A DNA stretch of 56,589 nt from Lachnospiraceae bacterium UBA938 (GTDB taxonomy: Bacteria > Bacillota > Clostridia > Lachnospirales > Lachnospiraceae), in assembly GCA_002293475.1 (NCBI GenBank), contig DBDG01000022.1, positions 1 through 56,589 of the forward strand. Reading direction: 5' to 3'. This document shows, piece by piece, positions 44,501 to 52,783 of this stretch. Made by a program: the position numbers and the translations under genes. Below the pieces are notes generated by a model. It worked only from the letters and a program-made list of their open reading frames with translations. It was not told the origin of the DNA and searched no databases. Positions within the stretch are counted from its first letter, which is position 1. Each line of letters opens with the position of its first letter.

Positions 44501-45720
44501 AAGAAGAGAAAGCGGCATTCGGCGAGTATAATAAATTGAAAGCAGACCTGCAGAACAAGGTGCTATCGGAGATTGATTTTGCAGGAGATACCTCGGATGA
44601 CGAAATTCAGGAGATAATCGACAGGGAAATTATCGGCCTGAGTAAAACCGGCCACTTCAGCTTAGATTTACGTAAAAAACTGAGAAAAGAAATCTTCTAT
44701 GCCATCAGAAAGCTGGATGTATTACAGGAGTTGCTGGACATGCCCGATATTACCGAGATCATGATTAACGGAACAGATAATATTTTTATTGAAAAGAATG
44801 GGCGTCTGTTTCCACACGAACTGCGCTTTGAATCAAGAGAGAAACTGAACCAAGTGATCCAGCAGATTGTTGCCGAATGTAACCGAACGGTCAATGAAGC
44901 CTCTCCGATAGTGGATGCAAGACTGAAAGACGGTACGCGAGTAAATGTGGTGTTGAGCCCGATCGCGCTGAACGGGCCGATTATTACGATCCGGCGTTTT
45001 CCGGAAGAACCGGTTACCATGGATGATTTAATCCGCTATGGTTCAATATCGGAGGAAGCGGCAGGGTGGCTGAAGGATCTGGTAGAAAAAGGCTGCAGCA
45101 TTATGATAAGCGGCGGAACCGGATCAGGAAAAACCACATTTTTAAATGTATTGTCCAACTTTATTCCTCCCACTGAAAGAATAATCACCATTGAGGACAG
45201 TGCGGAACTGCAAATCAAAACCATCCCTAATATTGTCCGTTTAGAGACTAGAGATATCCACGTGGAAGGCTGTAGGGAAATCACCATCCGCGATCTGATC
45301 AGGACATCATTACGGATGCGGCCTAGCCGGATAATCGTCGGAGAAGTAAGGGGCGGAGAGGCAATCGATCTTTTACAGGCAATGAATACAGGCCATCCCG
45401 GTTCGATGAGTACCATCCATGCCAACAGTGCCAAAGACATGCTCAGCCGGCTAGAAACTATGGTGCTGATGGGAACCCCTCTGCCGCTGACAGCAATCCG
45501 TAAACAGATCGTGTCGGGAGTGCATTTGATTATTCAGCTAGGACGTTTGCGGGATAATTCCCGCAGAGTGACGGAGATTGCCGAAATTTGCGGCATGAAA
45601 AACGAAGAAATACAGCTTGCGCCGTTATACCAGATGAAGGAAACAGGAGAAGACCGGTCAGGTAAAATTATCAGTGCTTTACTGAGGAAAGGAGATATGA
45701 ATAATGGGCTATTTTTATAA
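44497..45720 (+). CDS. tadA: Tad pilus assembly ATPase TadA/CpaF
   Basis: A 407-residue secretion ATPase of the CpaF/VirB11 group. An N-terminal helical domain (about 1-90) leads to the ITEIMINGTDNIFIEKNGRL segment. The ATPase core has Walker A SGGTGSGKTT (K212), the Asp box IIVGEVRGGEAIDLLQAMNTGHPG and His box STIHANS. Hexamers of this family power pilin insertion and pilus extension. Coupled to tadZ (ATGA) and overlapping tadB by 17 bp. Confidence 0.95.
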   Translation: MKEEKAAFGEYNKLKADLQNKVLSEIDFAGDTSDDEIQEIIDREIIGLSKTGHFSLDLRKKLRKEIFYAIRKLDVLQELLDMPDITEIMINGTDNIFIEKNGRLFPHELRFESREKLNQVIQQIVAECNRTVNEASPIVDARLKDGTRVNVVLSPIALNGPIITIRRFPEEPVTMDDLIRYGSISEEAAGWLKDLVEKGCSIMISGGTGSGKTTFLNVLSNFIPPTERIITIEDSAELQIKTIPNIVRLETRDIHVEGCREITIRDLIRTSLRMRPSRIIVGEVRGGEAIDLLQAMNTGHPGSMSTIHANSAKDMLSRLETMVLMGTPLPLTAIRKQIVSGVHLIIQLGRLRDNSRRVTEIAEICGMKNEEIQLAPLYQMKETGEDRSGKIISALLRKGDMNNGLFL

Positions 45721-46438
45721 GCTGTGTGAGAGAGAAAAGCTGTTTTTGCTGCTGAGCGGCATTAGTCTTATACTTATTATAGCCTACTTTTTTTACCGCT
45801 CCCTGTGGGCTGTGCTGCCATTGCTGCCGCTGTTTTTCATCTATCGCAGATACTCTCGCAAACGCCTGATCCATAAGAAGAAAGAAGAACTAAGATATCA
45901 TTTTAAAGAAATGATGGAAGTGATTTCCGGGTATCTGAAAGCTGGATATTCAGCGGAGAATGCTTTTTTAGAAGCTTACAGGGAGATGAAGAAGTTCTAT
46001 GGCATCGACAGTCCCGTGGAAAGAGTCCTCGCTTTTATTAAAACCGGAATTGAAAATCACATTCCTCTGGAAGAACGTATCCGGGAAGCAGGAGAAAAAA
46101 GCGGAATCGAAGAAATAAAAGAATTCGCGGCTGTATTCTGGGCAGCAAAACTTAGCGGCGGCAATATGGTTGAAATCATGGAACGGACGGCGGCGGTGAT
46201 CGGCGGTAAGATCGAAGTGGAAAATGCAATAAATGTTACCTTTGCATCCAGAAAGGCCGAACAGAAAATTATGAATATCGTACCATTTTTTATATTAACT
46301 TATCTGGATGTGACTTCTCCTGGTTTTTTCCGGGTTCTTTATCACAATCTTACCGGTATTGTTATTATGAGCATCTGCCTAGTTTTTTATCTGCTGGCTT
46401 ATGTAATGTCAGTAAAGATGCTGGCCGTTGAGGTATGA
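45704..46438 (+). CDS. tadB: Tad pilus membrane platform protein TadB-like (T2SSF)
   Basis: A 244-residue membrane protein. Two N-terminal helices (about 13-48), a cytoplasmic type II secretion F domain (about 60-185: FKEMMEVISGYLKAGYSAENAFLEAYREMKKF), and two C-terminal helices (about 190-240). Such proteins form the inner platform on which the ATPase acts. ATG 45704 has AAAGGAG 9 nt upstream, within tadA. Overlaps tadC by ATGA. Confidence 0.9.
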   Translation: MGYFYKLCEREKLFLLLSGISLILIIAYFFYRSLWAVLPLLPLFFIYRRYSRKRLIHKKKEELRYHFKEMMEVISGYLKAGYSAENAFLEAYREMKKFYGIDSPVERVLAFIKTGIENHIPLEERIREAGEKSGIEEIKEFAAVFWAAKLSGGNMVEIMERTAAVIGGKIEVENAINVTFASRKAEQKIMNIVPFFILTYLDVTSPGFFRVLYHNLTGIVIMSICLVFYLLAYVMSVKMLAVEV

Positions 46439-47922
46439 TCATGGGAGCGCTATATGGATTATGCCTTGCTGTGTTGACAGGAATAGCCTTCCTAGCCAGA
46501 AGGGAACCGTCACCTTCCCGGAAAGCATATTACCGTAGTGCGGCATTTCTGTTTCGCCTCACAATACTAAGATCACTAACAGGCAGACAGAAACCAGCGA
46601 TAGCGAACGGCAATGTAGCTAAAAATCTTCAGACCCTTAATCCAGGAAAGAATATCGACAAAAGTATCAGAAAATATTATGTTGAGAAAATCCGTCTGGC
46701 TCTGCTTCTGGTTTTCTGGGGCAATCTCTTGTCATTATCTGTATTAATCTGTCAAGCTCATTACACTTCTGTCGATATCACCGGATTAATAAGAAAAAAC
46801 AATTGGAAACAAGGAAGCTTAACGCTTGATTTACAGGCGGAGTCGGGTAATAAGGAAGAAATAGCGGTGATGATAGAACCTAAGAGCCTGACGGAAAAAG
46901 AGGCGGAACTACTTGCCAAAGAAGCGTATAGGAAGCTGATACCGGCAATTTTAAATGAAAATACCGGCACAGACCGGATAAGCAGCAATCTGAACCTCAT
47001 TTCCCGGCTGGAAGACTATCCTTTCCATATCAGCTGGGAAAGCAGCCATCCCGACATTGTGAAAGTGACCGGCGAAATAGTAAACAAAGAAATATTCGAT
47101 AAAGAACTGTTATCAGCAGAAGGAACTTCCGTGCTATTGACGGCATGGTTACATTATGACGATTCATATCAACAGCTTCGCTATAAAAAGATAATTGAAG
47201 TCAAGATATATCCGCAAGAAAAAACAGTTAAGGAAAAGTGGCAGGATGCATTGTACAGCGCTATAGAAAGCCAAAAAGCAAAGAATGCTTATGATGATAC
47301 CCTGCAACTGCCACAGACGGTACAGGGAAGAGCTGTACGCTGGGAGGAAAAAAGCAGCACAGACAGCCTATACGTTTGGATCATCATAATAACTGCGGCA
47401 ATATTACTGTATGCAGCAAAAGACAGCGATCTAAACAAAAGAGTTATGAAAAGGAACAGACAGCTTGAAAAAGATTACCCAGAGCTGGTGAGTAAACTGG
47501 CACTATATCTTGGAGCGGGCATGACAGTCAAGAACGCTTGGAAAAAGATGGTGCAGGATTATGTCAGTAATCGAACTAGGTATCAAAGTACCGCGTATCA
47601 AGTTTTATATGAAGAAATGCTGATATCATGGCATGAACTGGAAAACGGTGTATCAGAAGGCGAGGTTTATTTTCAGTTCGGAAAAAGAGCCGGCGGAGAC
47701 AGATACCGAAAATTGTCAGGGCTGCTTTATAACCATCTGCAAAAAGGTAATAATAAGCTGCTTCATGTTTTAAGAGAGGAAATGGAGGCCGCATGGGAGG
47801 AACGTAAGAATAAAGCTCGGATATCCGGAGAGGAAATGAGTACTAAACTCTTATTTCCGATGATGATTATGCTGATATTGGTCATGGTTATTATTATGGT
47901 TCCGGCGTATTTGGCATTCTAG
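46435..47922 (+). CDS. tadC: TadC-like platform protein with inserted Ig-like extracellular domain
   Basis: A 495-residue protein. N-terminal helix (about 3-20), basic cytoplasmic segment, second helix (about 84-105), then an extracytoplasmic region of about 205 residues before a third helix (about 313-331). The T2SSF domain is at about 340-465 (DYPELVSKLALYLGAGMTVKNAW) and a last helix at about 470-494. Within the ectodomain, about residues 182-263 (LNLISRLEDYPFHISWESSH, then VLLTAWLHYDD) follow the pattern of bacterial Ig-like (atrophied Big) domains. The usual TadC has no such domain. Function in the ectodomain is unknown; it could contact the peptidoglycan or pilus. Coupled to tadB by ATGA. 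Confidence 0.82.
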   Translation: MIMGALYGLCLAVLTGIAFLARREPSPSRKAYYRSAAFLFRLTILRSLTGRQKPAIANGNVAKNLQTLNPGKNIDKSIRKYYVEKIRLALLLVFWGNLLSLSVLICQAHYTSVDITGLIRKNNWKQGSLTLDLQAESGNKEEIAVMIEPKSLTEKEAELLAKEAYRKLIPAILNENTGTDRISSNLNLISRLEDYPFHISWESSHPDIVKVTGEIVNKEIFDKELLSAEGTSVLLTAWLHYDDSYQQLRYKKIIEVKIYPQEKTVKEKWQDALYSAIESQKAKNAYDDTLQLPQTVQGRAVRWEEKSSTDSLYVWIIIITAAILLYAAKDSDLNKRVMKRNRQLEKDYPELVSKLALYLGAGMTVKNAWKKMVQDYVSNRTRYQSTAYQVLYEEMLISWHELENGVSEGEVYFQFGKRAGGDRYRKLSGLLYNHLQKGNNKLLHVLREEMEAAWEERKNKARISGEEMSTKLLFPMMIMLILVMVIIMVPAYLAF

Positions 47923-47990
47923 TCAATAATTTGGAGAGCTTTCATAACATGCAGCCATGTGGTTAAATTTGAGATAGGAGAGCGTGTAAA

Positions 47991-48203
47991 ATGAACAAGA
48001 ATAAGATCAATAAACAAAGTACTAAAAAACAAAATATAAAAAATTTAAATAGTTTAGATAATACAGGGATGGGAACAGTAGAAATAATCCTAATTATCGT
48101 GGTGCTGATAGGCTTGGTAATTATCTTCCGATCCCAGCTTCAGGAACTGGTCGGCGCAATATTTGAAAAAATCACGGCAGATAGCTCTGCCATCATGACC
48201 TGA
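47991..48203 (+). CDS. flp: Flp-family type IVb pilin
   Basis: A 70-residue prepilin. A basic N-terminal leader (about 28 residues, K/N-rich) ends in NTG, followed by MGTVE and a hydrophobic helix IILIIVVLIGLVIIF. This is the prepilin peptidase motif G/xxxxE with Glu at position 5 of the mature chain. The mature subunit is about 40 residues, typical of Flp pilins. It would form the filament. ATG 47991 has GGAG upstream (GAGATAGGAGAGCG). It is the only obvious major pilin. Confidence 0.87.
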   Translation: MNKNKINKQSTKKQNIKNLNSLDNTGMGTVEIILIIVVLIGLVIIFRSQLQELVGAIFEKITADSSAIMT

Positions 48204-49597
48204 TGAAAAGCTGTTACCGTAAAACCTTTATCCTGAACGGATATTTGACGGTCTTTCTGTCATTAATGCTGACACTGTTATTAAGCGTTATCTTAGGCTT
48301 GGTCGGCGGTGCGACGCAGAATCTGGAAAAGCTGAGATTTGAGTGTGCTGCTGACATCGCCATGAACTCAGTACTTGGTGAATTCCACCGGGAGCTTTTA
48401 GAGCAGTATGATTTATTTTTTGTGGATATCTCATACCATACCGGACATGGCTTGATCGCCAATGTGGAAGAACACGTAAGCCAATATATGAATAAGAATC
48501 TCCATGCTACTGACAAAGGCATAGCGCTATGGAACGAGCTAGCAATAAAACAGGTCGACATAACAGAATATGTCCTTGCGACCGATTATGAAGGTGTGGT
48601 AATGCAGCAGCAGGCCATTGCTTATATGAAAGAAAGCCAACTAGAGGATAGTTTCACTGACTTACGGAAATTGGCCGCTGACGCAAAGGAACTGGACAAG
48701 GTAAATGGTATGGAGATGTGGAATGATGTCATGGGTCAGATTGCCGGCATATCTATGCCTTTAACTTCGGATGGAAACGGGGGTTGGGAAGAAGTATCTT
48801 TGGACAATCCTGCAGATGAGGTCTTTAATATGGCACAAGATCAGCTTTATAACTTGTCTTACGCTGCGGAAAGAGCGGGAAGTGGGGTTATTGATTCAGG
48901 AAGCTATCTGTCAAAACGCGGACTAAATGCCGGAAAGAGCCTTGCTCTTACAAAAGAGAAGGAAAGCGAAAACTATCTTTTTTACGCTTATCTTTTTAAC
49001 AAATTCGGCACATATAGACAGAAAAAGCCAAAATCAATACTGGATTACCAAATTGAGTACATAGTCTTTGGAGAAAACTCTGACCGGAAAAATATAGCGG
49101 CAGCAACAGAAAGGATATTCCGGTGGAGATTCGCGGATTATATCCAAATATATCTATATAATGACTTAAAAATCAGTGAAGCCATGGAGATAGCCGGATC
49201 TCTCCCTGCGGTGCAGCTAAAACAAGAACTTCTAGAGCCGGTGTCACGCTCAATTCTATATGCATGGGCTTTTCTTGACAGCCTACATGATACTGACATT
49301 ATTTTGCGGGGAGGAAAAATACCGCTGTTTAAAGAAAGCTTTGATTACACCGGGGCAGGCCAGGATTACCGACAATATCTGTGGCTGATGCTGGCTTTAG
49401 AAGGTGCGGAATTGGTCAGTTTACGGGTAATGGATATCATAGAGATGGATATCCGTCAGACGGATTATAATCAAGAATTCCGTATGGACTGGTGTCTGGA
49501 AAGCTATTGCATCCAAGTGGTGGCTGAAGACCGTACGGGAGCCTTTTATGAAATATCCAGAAAATATGGCTACTATGAAAGCGAGCTTTTAGAATAA
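48203..49597 (+). CDS. DUF5702 (TadE/TadG-like) surface protein
   Basis: A 464-residue protein with one N-terminal helix (about 14-35) and a large extracellular part. It fits DUF5702 proteins of clostridial Tad loci. The sequence before the helix, NGYLTVFLSLML, resembles the pilin cleavage motif of its neighbours (G-x2-TVE), but the Glu at position 5 is Phe. The extracellular part is helix-rich (VEEHVSQYMNKNL, EYVLATDYEGVVMQQQAIAYMKE). Possible tip or minor pilin. ATG 48203 overlaps the flp stop (TGATG). Confidence 0.78.
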   Translation: MKSCYRKTFILNGYLTVFLSLMLTLLLSVILGLVGGATQNLEKLRFECAADIAMNSVLGEFHRELLEQYDLFFVDISYHTGHGLIANVEEHVSQYMNKNLHATDKGIALWNELAIKQVDITEYVLATDYEGVVMQQQAIAYMKESQLEDSFTDLRKLAADAKELDKVNGMEMWNDVMGQIAGISMPLTSDGNGGWEEVSLDNPADEVFNMAQDQLYNLSYAAERAGSGVIDSGSYLSKRGLNAGKSLALTKEKESENYLFYAYLFNKFGTYRQKKPKSILDYQIEYIVFGENSDRKNIAAATERIFRWRFADYIQIYLYNDLKISEAMEIAGSLPAVQLKQELLEPVSRSILYAWAFLDSLHDTDIILRGGKIPLFKESFDYTGAGQDYRQYLWLMLALEGAELVSLRVMDIIEMDIRQTDYNQEFRMDWCLESYCIQVVAEDRTGAFYEISRKYGYYESELLE

Positions 49598-49666
49598 TAT
49601 GGCTATAATAGCGGACATACGTTCGCATTGCCGTCATTAAGGAAATTGTAGAGGAGTCAAATAAAG

Positions 49667-50401
49667 ATGCCCTTGTCCCGGAAGTTCCTGAATAATAATA
49701 AACTAGTGTATAAAGCGTTCTCTCTTCTGAAATATCTGAGGAGAAGGGCATCTTTATTTGGCTCCTCTGATTTGGTCGGCAGCATGACGGTGGAAGCTTG
49801 CCTGATGGTTCCGATATTTTTGATATTTATGTTTAGTATTCTTTATATATTTCAACTCATTCAAATACAGTCACAGCTGATTACTGAACTCCATCAGGAG
49901 GGAAACCGGCTATCATGGCAGGCATACGCTAACCAGCAGGAATATAGTGACGGAATAATAATTATTGAAAAGACTTATCAGGTACCGCCCTTCTTATTAT
50001 GGTCAAATTTTGGAAATCTGGAGATTTCGCAGCAGTATTACGGGCATGCTTGGGTGGGATATGACAGCAACAGATTCAACAGTTATAATGATATGACAGA
50101 ATATGTTTTTATCGCAGAAACCGGCACGGTATATCATCGCAGAGCAGACTGTACTTATCTGGAGCTGTCAGTATATCCGGCAGATTACGCCGAAATTCCA
50201 TCCATGAGAAATAAAAGCGGAGGTAATTACTACCGGTGCGAAATCTGCGAAGATACGGGTGGAGCAGTCTTTTATCTGACTGATTATGGGAATCGATATC
50301 ACAGCAGTCCGGCATGCTCCGGACTAAAAAGAACCATATCACATATCCGGCTGGAAGAGGCAGTTGCACAAGGAAAGCATGTGTGTTCAAAATGCGGATG
50401 A
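49667..50401 (+). CDS. TadE-like pseudopilin with two putative zinc-binding motifs
   Basis: A 244-residue protein. The segment GSMTVEACLMVPIFLIFMFS (residues about 38-57) is a TadE-type helix preceded by the prepilin peptidase motif G/xxTVE. The extracellular tail has two related units: YHRRADCTYL...YRCEIC (about 157-195) and YHSSPACSGL...HVCSKC (about 213-243), each one His and three Cys, as in small zinc-knuckle domains. Function unknown; a metal-stabilised tip is conceivable. ATG 49667 has AGAGGAG 9-10 nt upstream. Confidence 0.78.
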   Translation: MPLSRKFLNNNKLVYKAFSLLKYLRRRASLFGSSDLVGSMTVEACLMVPIFLIFMFSILYIFQLIQIQSQLITELHQEGNRLSWQAYANQQEYSDGIIIIEKTYQVPPFLLWSNFGNLEISQQYYGHAWVGYDSNRFNSYNDMTEYVFIAETGTVYHRRADCTYLELSVYPADYAEIPSMRNKSGGNYYRCEICEDTGGAVFYLTDYGNRYHSSPACSGLKRTISHIRLEEAVAQGKHVCSKCG

Positions 50402-50429
50402 GATTTATTGCCGCTATGAAAGGAAAATA

Positions 50430-50855
50430 ATGTCGGCCTTAACAAGTGTCACGGTATTATTATTATTGATTCTATGTTCTTATTATGACCTTCGTTATAG
50501 AAAGTTGCCGCTTTTTATTATTATTGCTTTTGGCATCATCATAACAGTAATTAATGGATTAGATGGTTCCTTGTTTAATCAGATGGTCTATTTCAGGTTG
50601 ATTCCTGGAACGGTGTTTCTGATGATAGCATTTATGACAAAGCAGGCAGTAGGATATGGAGATGGGATGATTATTATTTTATTAGGCTTGTCATTGGGCT
50701 TAATCCAATGTGTTTCAGTTGTTTTTACCGGGCTCGTACTTAGTTCGGCCGTTTCTGTATACATATTGATATTTACAAGAGGAAACCGACAGACGAGGCT
50801 TCCTTTTGTACCTTTTTTACTGTTAGCGTGGGGGGCAAAACTGATTGGGACGTAA
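50430..50855 (+). CDS. tadV: Prepilin peptidase (A24, TadV/CpaA-like)
   Basis: A 141-residue membrane aspartic protease. The two catalytic Asp are in SYYDLRYRKLP (about residue 20) and GYGDGMIIILLGLSLG (about 79), in the short A24 form without the methyltransferase domain. About five helices. It would cleave Flp and the TadE-like proteins at the G/xxTVE sites. ATG 50430 has AAAGGAAAA upstream; the longer in-frame ORF from 50364 overlaps the previous gene and lacks a site. It overlaps the next gene by 11 bp. Confidence 0.9.
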   Translation: MSALTSVTVLLLLILCSYYDLRYRKLPLFIIIAFGIIITVINGLDGSLFNQMVYFRLIPGTVFLMIAFMTKQAVGYGDGMIIILLGLSLGLIQCVSVVFTGLVLSSAVSVYILIFTRGNRQTRLPFVPFLLLAWGAKLIGT

Positions 50856-51375
50856 AAGCTTTAGCTTATTTATACGTGGTAATCTTACCGTTGAAGCCTC
50901 CTTATTATTTCCCTTAATTCTCTGGTTGGTTATTCTTTTATTATCTACGGCCTTTATTTTATATAATCGCTGTTTATTGGCACAGGATACTTATATTTTA
51001 AGTTACCGGGGAAGTGTTTTTACTGATTGGCCAGATGGTTACGGAGAAGTGATATATGGAAAGCTTGATAACAGAGACATACGTGAGATAAGAAATAATA
51101 TTGAAAACAGGATTACTGGGCTAAAAGAAAGCTCATATGTTTCCGGCAGTTATGTCGGAAAATATCCGTTTTTTATATGGGTTGATGAACAGATAATTAT
51201 TGAGGATCAATACAGCCGGCAGTCATCAGGCCACAAGATAACCGTTATTATTCAAGGAAAAGCAGGATTTTCTGTCACGGACAGAAAAGATATCAAGGCG
51301 TCTGCTCAAGCTTTGGCTGATAATCCGATTGCAATAATCAGGAGAATAAGGAGAAACGGGAATGCTGGAGACTAA
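50845..51375 (+). CDS. TadE-like pseudopilin
   Basis: A 176-residue protein with a basic leader and GNLTVEASLLFPLILWLVILLLSTAFIL (residues about 12-39), again the G/xxTVE cleavage motif plus helix. The C-terminal part (about 45-165) is extracellular, beta-rich and ends in a basic tail (RRIRRNGNAGD). It lacks the Cys motifs of its paralogue. The start is TTG 50845 within the end of tadV. Minor pilin by context. Confidence 0.78.
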   Translation: MGRKSFSLFIRGNLTVEASLLFPLILWLVILLLSTAFILYNRCLLAQDTYILSYRGSVFTDWPDGYGEVIYGKLDNRDIREIRNNIENRITGLKESSYVSGSYVGKYPFFIWVDEQIIIEDQYSRQSSGHKITVIIQGKAGFSVTDRKDIKASAQALADNPIAIIRRIRRNGNAGD

Positions 51376-52708
51376 ATACTATAAAGATCTGAATCATAAC
51401 TACTTGACTATTAAATGCCAGGGAGAACCGCAAGATAAATATCAGCTTAAGATGATTACTGAAAATAAGATACCCGGCTTGCTTGGTTGCATTACAAGAT
51501 ATATTAACGGCAATACTTACCTTTATTATGAAGTTAATTCACGGCAGGATATCAAGTCACTTTATGAATACAAAACACTGAATAAAAGGCAGGCCATGCA
51601 TATTTTAGCAGAATTAAAAAATGTCTTACGCGAAATACAGTCATTCTTGCTGCTTGACAGCGGGTTGCTGTTAAGGCCGGAATATATTTTCATTAATTGT
51701 GAGACTGAAGAGGTTCAATTCATATACTATCCATACGAAAAGGGCGGGAATGAAAACTTTGTTTTGGTTTTACTGGAGTTTCTGATAAAAGTAATTGATC
51801 ATCAAGATAAACAGTTAGTTGATATTGTCTATAATTTGTATCAACTTGCCGATAGCGGCCGCTTTGTAATAGAAGAAATAGAGTTTCTAAGCGACGTAAA
51901 CAAGTATGACGACTCAGGGCAAAAGTCTCCTGATTTTTACTCCGGAACAAAAGAGCCGTCCGGTACGATAATGGATGATGATTCAGCAATTGCAGTCAAG
52001 CCGGCTTATGTTTATCTTGAGTCTGCCCCGCCGTCCTATGATCCGCCGTTAGATAAAAAGCAAAATATAAGTTTGTTTATTATGGCTGTGATATCAGCTA
52101 CAGGGACAGTAGCAGTTTTATACATTAAATACCGTTATCTGCTGGGATCGCAGGAGATTCTGATTACGTGGATATTATTATTTACTTTTTTATTTATTTT
52201 GTTGGTTACAGGTGTACTTTATCTGTTTCTTAAGTTCAACAACTGCACAGAAAAGGTTGTAGAGGATGACATAAGCCAAGGTAACGGAGACAGTGACGGA
52301 GAAAGGGACAGTGAAAGGGACAGTGAAAGGAACAGGGAAAGAGTAAATGAAAAGGTTGCTGATGTACCAAAAAGGCTAGGCGACACAGTTTTTTTATATT
52401 CGTCAGTGAATATCAAGGAAAATAAACTGTATGGCATGAATAACGGCATCAGATATAATATTAATTTGAATAAACTACCATGCATAGTCGGAAAAATGGC
52501 AGAATGTGTCGATCACTGCATTGCTGAAGAATCAATCAGCAGAGTACACGTAAAATTCACCGAAAATAATAATCGTATTTGTATGACGGACTTAAACTCC
52601 ACCAACGGAACCTATAAAAACGGGCTGAGGCTAGAACCAAGTGAAACTGTTATAATTGAAGCAGGTGATGAAATCCGGCTGGGAAATCTTAATTTTAATT
52701 ATCGTTGA
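51362..52708 (+). CDS. Membrane FHA-domain protein of the Tad locus (DUF6382-type N-terminus)
   Basis: A 448-residue protein. Residues about 1-185 match the DUF6382 region found with FHA domains (Y--LNHNYLTIKCQ, VEFIYYPYEKGG-like). Two helices at about 238-285, a polar E/R/D/S linker made of a repeated unit (about 305-330), and a C-terminal FHA domain (about 365-448) with VGK...ISRVHVKF...LNSTNGTYKNG. FHA domains bind phosphothreonine; its Arg-Ser-Arg-type residues are present as S-R-V-H. No Ser/Thr kinase is in the window. The GNAGD tail of the previous gene overlaps the start by 14 bp. Last gene of the operon. Confidence 0.82.
   Translation: MLETKYYKDLNHNYLTIKCQGEPQDKYQLKMITENKIPGLLGCITRYINGNTYLYYEVNSRQDIKSLYEYKTLNKRQAMHILAELKNVLREIQSFLLLDSGLLLRPEYIFINCETEEVQFIYYPYEKGGNENFVLVLLEFLIKVIDHQDKQLVDIVYNLYQLADSGRFVIEEIEFLSDVNKYDDSGQKSPDFYSGTKEPSGTIMDDDSAIAVKPAYVYLESAPPSYDPPLDKKQNISLFIMAVISATGTVAVLYIKYRYLLGSQEILITWILLFTFLFILLVTGVLYLFLKFNNCTEKVVEDDISQGNGDSDGERDSERDSERNRERVNEKVADVPKRLGDTVFLYSSVNIKENKLYGMNNGIRYNINLNKLPCIVGKMAECVDHCIAEESISRVHVKFTENNNRICMTDLNSTNGTYKNGLRLEPSETVIIEAGDEIRLGNLNFNYR
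52301..52336 (+). repeat. Three 12-bp tandem repeats encoding an ERDS linker
   Basis: GAAAGGGACAGT twice, then GAAAGGAACAGG. They encode the charged linker between the membrane helices and the FHA domain. Related, weaker units flank them. Slippage could vary linker length without frameshift. Confidence 0.8.
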
Positions 52709-52711
52709 CAC

Positions 52712-52740
52712 TGTACATTTAAAGGATTTATGTTTATAAT
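52712..52740 (+). promoter_or_regulatory. Probable promoter of the flavodoxin-SCP2 gene
   Basis: Perfect -10 TATAAT at 52735-52740 with a weak -35 (TGTACA, 52712-52717) at 17 bp. It begins right after the Tad operon. Confidence 0.4.
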
Positions 52741-52783
52741 GATAACGTACTGATAGAACAGCATCCATATGAAAGGGTTACAT

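Noticed and set aside
52705..52740. TTGACA (52705-52710) paired with TATAAT (52735-52740).
   Set aside because: Spacer is 24 bp, beyond even the Spo0A-type spacing; the TTGACA includes the FHA stop codon.
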